Shown here: in pieces, positions 58,081 to 64,000 of the stretch
Layout of the letters: each line of letters opens with the position of its first letter
Position numbering within the stretch: position 1 is the first letter of the stretch
DNA from: JBGSUZ01 sp964404895
Lineage (GTDB): Bacteria > Bacillota > Clostridia > Peptostreptococcales > Acidaminobacteraceae
Direction: 5' to 3'
Length of the DNA stretch: 64,000 nt
NCBI GenBank assembly: GCA_964404895.1
Contig: CAYOLV010000002.1
Span: 620,001 to 684,000, forward strand
The notes under the pieces: generated by a model
Told to the model about the DNA's origin: nothing
Database searches by the model: none
Seen by the model: the letters and a program-made list of their open reading frames with translations, nothing else
Position numbers and translations under genes: made by a program

Positions 58081-59123
58081 TTTTCAGGGAACCAGTGCTT
58101 TGTACTATTTGCAATATTCACAAGAATTAACATCACTGGCACTTCTACAAGGACGCCGACAATTGTAGCCAGTGCCACAGGTGATGTGGCTCCAAATAGT
58201 GCAATCGCTACAGCAACAGATAACTCAAAGAAGTTTGATGCCCCAATCATCCCCGCAGGTGCTGCAATATTGTGAGGGAGTTTCATGACTTTAGAAGCAC
58301 CGTAGGCAATGAAGAAAATTAAGAAAGTCTGAATGATTAATGGAATAGCAATTAAGAAAATGTGTAGCGGATTCTCGATGATGACATCTCCTTGGAAAGA
58401 GAAAATGAGAACCAGTGTCAATAATAAACCTGTGATGGTGGCACCGTTGAATTTCTTGATAAACACATTATTGAAATAGTCTTCTCCCTTTCTCTTCACA
58501 ATTCTGATTCTTGTCAAAACCCCTGCTGAAAGAGGAATCACTACGAAGAGAACCACCGACATGATTAAAGTCGTCCAAGGCACTGAAACGCCGCTGACAC
58601 CTAAAAGGAAAGCTACAATTGGCGTAAAGGCAACTAGTATAATCAAATCGTTGGTGGCGACTTGTACCACTGTATAAGCAGGGTTACCCTTTGTTAAATG
58701 ACTCCAGACAAATACCATTGCTGTACAAGGTGCGGCGCCTAGTAACACAGCGCCGGCCAAATAGTCTTTTGCAAGTTCTGCAGGTATAAGTGCTTTAAAG
58801 ACCACATAGAAGAAGAATGAGGCAATCCCATACATGGTGAAGGGTTTAATCAACCAGTTGGTCACCCAAGTCACATATAAACCCTTAGGGTTCTTTCCTA
58901 CATTTTTAATGCTGTTAAAATCTACTTTGAGCATCATCGGATAGATCATGACCCAAATTAAAATAGCTATAGGAATAGAAACATTTGCATACTCAAATTG
59001 CCCTAAAAAGTTTGGTATAGCTGGCACAAACCTACCGATAGCCACCCCAATTGCCATACATAATGCTACCCATACCGTTAAATATTTTTCAAAAAAGCCA
59101 ATACCCTCTAATTTTTTATGCAT
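58077..59123 (-). CDS. arsB: Arsenite efflux protein Acr3
   Basis: 348 aa, ten TM segments. Acr3 motifs: LTVWVALCMAIGVAIGRFVP, the conserved Cys in LLGAAPCTAMVFVWSHLTKGNP, VATNDLIILVAF, and ASNFFELSVAVAIALFG. It exports arsenite by membrane potential. Overlaps arsC by 8 nt, third gene of the arsR-arsC-acr3 operon. Confidence 0.96.
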   Translation of the reverse strand: MHKKLEGIGFFEKYLTVWVALCMAIGVAIGRFVPAIPNFLGQFEYANVSIPIAILIWVMIYPMMLKVDFNSIKNVGKNPKGLYVTWVTNWLIKPFTMYGIASFFFYVVFKALIPAELAKDYLAGAVLLGAAPCTAMVFVWSHLTKGNPAYTVVQVATNDLIILVAFTPIVAFLLGVSGVSVPWTTLIMSVVLFVVIPLSAGVLTRIRIVKRKGEDYFNNVFIKKFNGATITGLLLTLVLIFSFQGDVIIENPLHIFLIAIPLIIQTFLIFFIAYGASKVMKLPHNIAAPAGMIGASNFFELSVAVAIALFGATSPVALATIVGVLVEVPVMLILVNIANSTKHWFPEN

Positions 59124-59550
59124 TTACCTCTGCCTCCTCTTCAATTTTTTGGATTAACTGCGCTACTTTTTCTCGAATCAAATCTCTAGTCACCCGATAT
59201 CCTTCAATTGGTCCTCCAGAAGGATCTTCCAGTCCCCAATCTTCCATATGTTCATGAGGTATAAAAGGACAGACCACATTACATCCCATGGTAATCAAAT
59301 AGTCCACTTCAGAAGGAATCTCTGATAATAATTTAGGATGGTGCTGGCTCATATCAATTCCTGCCTCTTCCATAACTTGAACCGCTAAAGGTTTCACCTC
59401 GGCGTAATTTTCAGTTCCTGCAGAATAAACCTCCATCACGTGGGTGCCCATGGCCTTTGCAAGCCCTTCTGCCATTTGACTTCTACAAGAATTGTGCACA
59501 CAGACAAATGCCACTATTTTCTTTTTGCTAGACTTGCTTTCTGTTGTCAT
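59116..59550 (-). CDS. arsC: Arsenate reductase ArsC (thioredoxin-coupled)
   Basis: 144 aa, low-molecular-weight phosphatase fold. P-loop VCVHNSCRSQMAEG (C-x5-R), SAGTE, and the redox Cys pair in MGCNVVCP, with DPSGGPIEGY closing the site. It reduces arsenate to arsenite for Acr3. Overlaps arsR by 4 nt. Confidence 0.95.
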   Translation of the reverse strand: MTTESKSSKKKIVAFVCVHNSCRSQMAEGLAKAMGTHVMEVYSAGTENYAEVKPLAVQVMEEAGIDMSQHHPKLLSEIPSEVDYLITMGCNVVCPFIPHEHMEDWGLEDPSGGPIEGYRVTRDLIREKVAQLIQKIEEEAEVNA

Positions 59551-59936
59551 TTTCCAGTACCTCCCTTTAAGATTTTCGTTACCGCGGTTTTATCCTCTGC
59601 AATATCTTTACAACTCAACTCGTGAGTCAAGTAACTGTTCAACCGCCTTAAATCCTCTTTAAACAACGCTTCTCCATCCCAGTTTATTTTCAGGTAACTG
59701 AACAAGCCTTGGTTTTCCTCAAAGAAAGTTTCATTTAACCGATAATGAGCCCACAGACCTGATTTAACTGTTCCAATAAGTCCAGGGGATTTCAGTTTGT
59801 TCAAGTGCCGTGACACGTTGGATTGGCTCATATCTAGCAAAACTTCCAATTCGCAGACACATAATTCTTTATGGAAGAGCAAATGTAAAATACGAAGCCT
59901 ATTCTCGTCAGATAGTGCTTTGAAGATTTCCAGCAC
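59547..59936 (-). CDS. arsR: ArsR-family repressor
   Basis: 129 aa. Winged helix FKALSDENRLRILHLLFHKELCVCELEVLLDMSQSNVSRHLNKLKSPGLI with the CxC metal site ELCVCEL typical of arsenic-sensing ArsR. GTG 59936 has GAGGTGA upstream; the GTG at 59945 lies within this site and is rejected. It represses its own operon until arsenite binds. TGAATAT-N14-ATATTCA (59998-60025) upstream may be the operator. Confidence 0.93.
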   Translation of the reverse strand: MLEIFKALSDENRLRILHLLFHKELCVCELEVLLDMSQSNVSRHLNKLKSPGLIGTVKSGLWAHYRLNETFFEENQGLFSYLKINWDGEALFKEDLRRLNSYLTHELSCKDIAEDKTAVTKILKGGTGK

Positions 59937-59997
59937 AGCCTTCACCTCTTTCCTTTTTTACTTCTTTCAAATACCTTTAACTGTTAAATACAATCAC

Positions 59998-60025
59998 TGA
60001 ATATTTAATCATATTACTATATTCA
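59998..60025. promoter_or_regulatory. Inverted repeat upstream of arsR, candidate operator
   Basis: TGAATAT (59998-60004) and ATATTCA (60019-60025), 14-nt spacer, about 60 bp before arsR. AT-rich dyads of this kind are typical ArsR sites, but the region is AT-rich overall. Confidence 0.4.
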
Positions 60026-60071
60026 ATTATACTCATATAGTCTATTTCTGTCACTACTTTTCATTTATAAA

Positions 60072-60122
60072 AAACAAAAAGGCAGTCTATTTGCAATTTT
60101 CATTGCCTATAGACTGCCTTTT
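60072..60122 (-). terminator. Terminator of the yfcC gene
   Basis: AAAAGGCAGTCTAT (60077-60090) pairs perfectly with ATAGACTGCCTTTT (60109-60122). On the minus strand it ends in TTTTTGTTTTTT, about 60 bp after the transporter stop. Confidence 0.85.
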
Positions 60123-60183
60123 AATCTGATTCATTTAGAATAATTTGTCCTTTAAATCATTTAAAGTCTATAAATTTGTCCTT

Positions 60184-61695
60184 TTAGAACAAAGCCTGAA
60201 TAACTAACATCCCTGCTGCAAACACGCCAATCATGCCCATTAGCGGCATAATGAACTTTAACCATTTGTCATAGGTCACATCTACCATAGCCAATGTGGC
60301 TAAAATCAGTCCTGTTGGTGTGATAAATGCCATCAACCCTTGACCATAGGTATAAGCGCTGACAATGACATCTCTTGGCAAGCCCACAGTGTCTGCAAGA
60401 GGTGCCATGATTGGCATAGACAATACAGCAAGCCCTGAAGATGATGGAATAAAGAAACCAAGAACACTGAAGACAAGCATCATAACCACTGAGAAGACTC
60501 CGCCGTTCATCCCTTGTACAGTGCCTGAAGCATAATAGAGAATAGTATCAGATATAAGACCTGCATCCATAATGCCGTTTACCGCACGAGCCACACCAAT
60601 AATCAATGCTACCCCGATTAAATCTCCAGCTCCTGCAACAAATTTATCTACAAAATCTTTTTCAGATAAACCGGATAAGAACCCAATGAGAATAGAGGCT
60701 CCCAAGAATAAGGCAGTCATTTCTTCAAACCACCAGCCCAGTTTTGAGACACCGATAACCATCCATACAAAGGTTCCAAAGAAAATGACCAACATGGTTA
60801 CTCTTCTCCAGTTAAAAGTCGGGGCATTAAGCGGATCGTAATGTTTAAGGAATCTTTCTTCAATTTCTTGTCGTTGGTCTGCAATAATTGATAATTCAGG
60901 ATTCTTTTTTACTTTTTGAGCATATTTTATGATGTAAACCAAAGTAATCACCATCGCCAAAACCAAACCTACCATGCGGATTGTCAACCCTTCTGTAAAG
61001 GTAATTCCCGCTGAGTTTGATGCAATAACTGTGGCAAATGGGTTGACTGTAGAGAACATGGTTCCGATGGATGAACCCATGTAAATAGCAGCGATGCAGA
61101 CAATGGCATCATAACCCGTGGCTAAGAAGATAGGAATTAAAATGGGATAAAGGGCAATGGTTTCTTCTGCCATGCCAAAAGTAGTTCCTCCAAGGGCAAT
61201 CAAAGAGGAAACGAATATAATCAAAATAAATTCTTTGCCTTTTGTCGCTCTTGAAAGTGCTGCTATTCCAGCATCGAAAGCACCTGTGTGATTAATAACC
61301 CCAATTAATCCCCCAAGAATAAATACAAATGTGATAATATCAATAGTGTCATAGATACCTTTAATCGGCGATTTCAACACTTCGATAAAACCTTGAGGAT
61401 TTCTTTCAACTTGTTGGTAAGTTTCTGGAATAGCTACAGGTTTGTATACACTGCCATCCTCAAACTTTGCCACATCAATTTTTACCTTCAGTTGATCCAG
61501 AGTTTCTTGAGTGCCTGGCAAAACGTTTTCTGTTCCGTCTGGACTCATCACTGTAAAGGTGCTGTCATCCGCATTATAAGACAACTTAGAATATGCACCT
61601 GCTGGAACAAAGTAAGTCAGCATTGCTGCCAAAATTAATACAATGAATAATACCGAGAATGCAGATGGGAAACTGATTTTTTTCTTTTTGCTCAT
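60184..61695 (-). CDS. YfcC-family membrane transporter
   Basis: 503 aa, about twelve TM segments. Family patterns: FPSAFSVLFIVLILAAMLTYFVPAGAY at the start, GGTTFGMAEETIALYPILIPIFLATGYD, and FFIPSSSGLAVLSMPIMAPLAD near 420. Such proteins are DcuC/ArcD relatives that carry dicarboxylates, basic amino acids or peptides. An extracellular loop of about 70 residues follows TM1. ATG 61695 follows AAGGGGAGG. Substrate unknown. Confidence 0.85.
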   Translation of the reverse strand: MSKKKKISFPSAFSVLFIVLILAAMLTYFVPAGAYSKLSYNADDSTFTVMSPDGTENVLPGTQETLDQLKVKIDVAKFEDGSVYKPVAIPETYQQVERNPQGFIEVLKSPIKGIYDTIDIITFVFILGGLIGVINHTGAFDAGIAALSRATKGKEFILIIFVSSLIALGGTTFGMAEETIALYPILIPIFLATGYDAIVCIAAIYMGSSIGTMFSTVNPFATVIASNSAGITFTEGLTIRMVGLVLAMVITLVYIIKYAQKVKKNPELSIIADQRQEIEERFLKHYDPLNAPTFNWRRVTMLVIFFGTFVWMVIGVSKLGWWFEEMTALFLGASILIGFLSGLSEKDFVDKFVAGAGDLIGVALIIGVARAVNGIMDAGLISDTILYYASGTVQGMNGGVFSVVMMLVFSVLGFFIPSSSGLAVLSMPIMAPLADTVGLPRDVIVSAYTYGQGLMAFITPTGLILATLAMVDVTYDKWLKFIMPLMGMIGVFAAGMLVIQALF

Positions 61696-61921
61696 GTTGT
61701 ACCTCCCCTTTTTTCTTTTAACCCAAAGAATTAAATACACTGAACCAGATTATCTACAGGAAGAGTATATCCATATAATCCATTGTTTTCAATGTATTGA
61801 AGCACATTAATGAATAAGGAAACCTTAATATTTGGTAATACTTTCAAACAAATGACTTTAACGTCAATAGATTGTTAAAATTTTATTAATATAATTAATT
61901 TTTCTTAATTGGAGGTACCTC

Positions 61922-63244
61922 GTGCTGATATTTATCAACTTGTTTGTTACATTAATTTTATTGGTTTTCTCCATCCTCAATGACGTATTTGTGGGCTTTC
62001 CCCTGCTCCTCAGCACCTTATTTTTCTTCTTAATTGCCAAGAGTAAGGGCGCCTCTAGGGCAATTCTCATAAGCGCCGTTAAAAATGGCAGTCAAAAAGC
62101 CTTGCTACTGCTTAGGATTTTTGTCTTAATCGGCATTATCACAGGGATTTGGAGAGCTTCTGGAACTGTTCCCAGTATTGTCTATTATGGCATTGAATAC
62201 ATGCAGCCACAGTGGTTTATTTTATACGCCTTTCTCATGACCTCTTTGGTTTCTCTCCTCTTAGGCACTTCCTTTGGAACAGTTGGTACTGTTGGGGTCG
62301 CTATTATATTGATGGCTCGCAGCGGTAATGTAGACCTTAATTTAACGGCAGGGGCTATTATGGCAGGCGCTTACTTTGGCGACCGCTGTTCCCCTATGTC
62401 TTCCAGTGCCAACTTAGTCGCAAATCTGACGGATACAAACTTGTATGACAATATTAAAAGGATGTTCAAAACAGGGGCTTTGCCTCTGATTTTATCTGTC
62501 ATAGGCTATGGCATCTTATCCCATTTCGCCCCTTTAAGTCAAAGTTCTGAGGGCATGAGTCAGGAAATTGCCAATACCTTTAGCACCCATTGGGTTTCAC
62601 TGATTCCCGCCCTTCTCATACTGATATTTGCAGCCTTTAAGCTGGATGTTAAAATTTCAATGTTAATCAGCATTGTCAGTGCTGCCCTCATCGCTTTTTT
62701 CTTGCAAGGCTACTCTTTACTTGAAATTCTGAAATTCTCTGTTGTGGGATTTAGCCTTCCCATTGACAATCCTCTAGGGACTATTATGATGGGTGGCGGT
62801 ATTGGGTCCATGTGGAAAGCCATTTTTATTGTGTTTGTTTCAAGCGTTCTCGCTAATCTTTTTGAAATTACAGGCCTTCTTCACACCTTGGATGCCACCT
62901 TGGCAAAAGCTAAAGGTCACTTCCAACTCTATACTCAAATGCTTGTGGTGGGAACCTTGTCTTGTGCCATTGGCTGCAATCAATCGATTGCTGTGTTTTT
63001 ATCAGAGCAACTTCTAAGAAAACCTTATGAAAAAAGTGAAATCTCCAAATCTGATTTAGCCATCGATATTGAAAATACAGGCATTGTTATAGCAGCGCTC
63101 ATTCCATGGAACATTGCCGCCTTTGTTCCCACTGCCACCCTTGGGGTCAGTGCCACAGCTTATCTGCCCTATGCATTTTACCTTTATTTAATACCACTCT
63201 TTCAGTGGTTTATAATTTACAGAAAAAAAGACGCCTCTGTGTAG
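61922..63244 (+). CDS. Na+/H+ antiporter, NhaC family
   Basis: 440 aa, ten to twelve TM segments. Family motifs: LLGTSFGTVGTVGVAIILMARSGN, GAYFGDRCSPMSSSANLVANLTDTNLYDNIKRM and NTGIVIAALIPWNIAAFVPTATLGV. Exchange of Na+ or a malate/lactate pair is possible. GTG start after TTGGAGG. Divergent from the yfcC gene. Its end forms a terminator with the stop codon in the loop. Confidence 0.88.
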   Translation: MLIFINLFVTLILLVFSILNDVFVGFPLLLSTLFFFLIAKSKGASRAILISAVKNGSQKALLLLRIFVLIGIITGIWRASGTVPSIVYYGIEYMQPQWFILYAFLMTSLVSLLLGTSFGTVGTVGVAIILMARSGNVDLNLTAGAIMAGAYFGDRCSPMSSSANLVANLTDTNLYDNIKRMFKTGALPLILSVIGYGILSHFAPLSQSSEGMSQEIANTFSTHWVSLIPALLILIFAAFKLDVKISMLISIVSAALIAFFLQGYSLLEILKFSVVGFSLPIDNPLGTIMMGGGIGSMWKAIFIVFVSSVLANLFEITGLLHTLDATLAKAKGHFQLYTQMLVVGTLSCAIGCNQSIAVFLSEQLLRKPYEKSEISKSDLAIDIENTGIVIAALIPWNIAAFVPTATLGVSATAYLPYAFYLYLIPLFQWFIIYRKKDASV

Positions 63245-63257
63245 GACGTCTTTTTTT
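63223..63257. terminator. Terminator overlapping the nhaC 3' end
   Basis: AAAAAAAGACG (63223-63233) pairs with CGTCTTTTTTT (63247-63257). The NhaC stop TAG (63242-63244) lies in the loop. Symmetric, so it also serves the converging ptsI gene. Confidence 0.8.
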
Positions 63258-63287
63258 AATAGATTTTGGGGGGTAATCAAAACTTCT

Positions 63288-64000
63288 TTATATACTTGTT
63301 AAATAAGCTACAACTTCTTCTGCTGTTTCTTTTTCTAAAACTTGTTCTAAATGTATAGTGCATTCCTTTGAATCAATTTGGGACAAGCGCCATTTAAGTT
63401 CAGCAATTTTGCTTCCCGACATACTCAGCTCATCTACGTTCATGGCCACATAAACAGGTAGAAGAAGAGGGTCCGAGGCCGCTTCACCGCAGATGCCTAC
63501 CCATATGCCATTTTTATGGGCAGCCAACACTACATTTTGAATCATTTGCAGTAACCCAGGATGGTACCAATTGTACAGATGGCTCAATTTTTCGCTCATG
63601 CGGTCAACCGCCACCGTATACTGCAATAAATCATTGGTGCCAATGCTGAAGAAATCTACATGTTTGGCAAATTTTTCAGCTTCCACAGCAACCACAGGCA
63701 CTTCCACCATAATCCCAATCTCAAAGGTTTTATAAGGGATCTCTTTAAAATCCAGTTCAGATTTGACCTCTTCAATTAAAGTTTTAATGGCCTTAATCTC
63801 GCTGATGGTGGAGATCATGGGAAACATTACTTTTAGATTGCCATAGACCGAGGCCATCAAAAGGGCTCTAAGCTGATCTTTAAACATTTCCACCCGATCC
63901 AAAGAAATTCGAATGGCTCTGTAGCCTAAAAACGGATTCATCTCAGGCTCTAATGCCAAATAATCGACCTGCTTATCACCACCAATGTCAAAGGTTCTAA
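63288..64000 (-). CDS. ptsI: PTS enzyme I (ptsI), C-terminal part
   Basis: Partial; runs off the right edge. The frame remains open to 64000 with RTFDIGGDKQVDYLALEPEMNPFLGYRAIR, the PEP-utilising TIM barrel start. Further motifs are VMFPMISTISEI, VEVPVVAVEAEKFAKHVDFFSIGTNDLLQYT and GICGEAASDP with the proton-donor Cys. Enzyme I takes phosphate from PEP to HPr. The N-terminal HPr-binding and His domains are outside the window. Confidence 0.93.
   Translation of the reverse strand, partial: RTFDIGGDKQVDYLALEPEMNPFLGYRAIRISLDRVEMFKDQLRALLMASVYGNLKVMFPMISTISEIKAIKTLIEEVKSELDFKEIPYKTFEIGIMVEVPVVAVEAEKFAKHVDFFSIGTNDLLQYTVAVDRMSEKLSHLYNWYHPGLLQMIQNVVLAAHKNGIWVGICGEAASDPLLLPVYVAMNVDELSMSGSKIAELKWRLSQIDSKECTIHLEQVLEKETAEEVVAYLTSI

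Noticed and set aside
1..64000. tRNA, rRNA or IS elements
   Set aside because: No cloverleaf-like TpsiC motifs in context, no rRNA core sequences and no transposase frames were seen.

Overview
This window looks like the chromosome of a low-GC, anaerobic Gram-positive bacterium of the Clostridia, interrupted at its left end by an integrated element. The evidence is: strong AGGAGG-type ribosome binding sites; a perfect CIRCE heat-shock operator; an FMN riboswitch in front of a RibU-type riboflavin transporter; feoA-feoB with a FeoB-associated Cys-rich protein; many ferredoxin-type proteins; a PTS enzyme I; and an acr3-type arsenic operon. A Fusibacter- or Acidaminobacter-like member is possible, but no rRNA or tRNA is present to settle it.

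Region by region. 1-6.6 kb: mobile element with two divergent XRE regulators around a 16-bp palindrome, a 641-aa large serine recombinase, and a three-gene operon (DUF262 protein, DUF3696-type AAA ATPase, unknown 294-aa protein) that looks like a phage-defence module. The element ends at about 6.60-6.62 kb inside a gene whose first 39 codons read as the start of a MtaB-type tRNA methylthiotransferase; the rest of that gene must lie left of the window. 6.9-14 kb: an M1-like peptidase, then a redox/signalling cluster (NapH-like polyferredoxin with a 24-bp repeat tract, OmpR-type two-component system, NfnB/GltD-like oxidoreductase, small NapH-like protein). 14-18 kb: phosphate uptake (pstS, pstC, pstA, no pstB) headed by an exported beta-propeller protein, with a Pho-box-like set of three 11-bp-phased repeats upstream. 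18-22.7 kb: PfkB sugar kinase with D-lyxose isomerase, a DMT exporter and a NarL-type two-component system. 22.7-31 kb: CIRCE-controlled htpG, EFR1 ferrodoxin, the feo operon, a BaiN/HI0933 flavoprotein, and a calcium-motif protein.

31-41 kb: a 7TM-DISM sensor with CheA-like end between two CheY-like proteins (one lacking its phospho-acceptor Asp), FMN-riboswitch-controlled ribU, queT, a 2Fe-2S ferredoxin, and a cupin-ppk-ppx polyphosphate operon. 41-50.5 kb: MATE transporter, an 11-codon leader ORF plus attenuator-like hairpin before rsgA, pxpA and fused pxpBC (5-oxoprolinase), a Ca2+/H+ exchanger, an amino-acid ABC ATPase and permease without binding protein, a coiled-coil protein and a pentapeptide-repeat protein. 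50.5-64 kb: two glycosyltransferases, a PHP phosphoesterase, rsmE-prmA-HD-PilZ genes, the arsR-arsC-acr3 operon, a YfcC transporter, an NhaC antiporter, and the 3' part of ptsI running off the right edge.

Several themes recur: phosphate and polyphosphate (pst plus ppk/ppx), low-potential electron transfer, and metal or metalloid handling (feo, ars, cax). Start codons were chosen by ribosome binding sites and often differ from the longest possible frame. All family assignments come from reading motifs; no database search was run.
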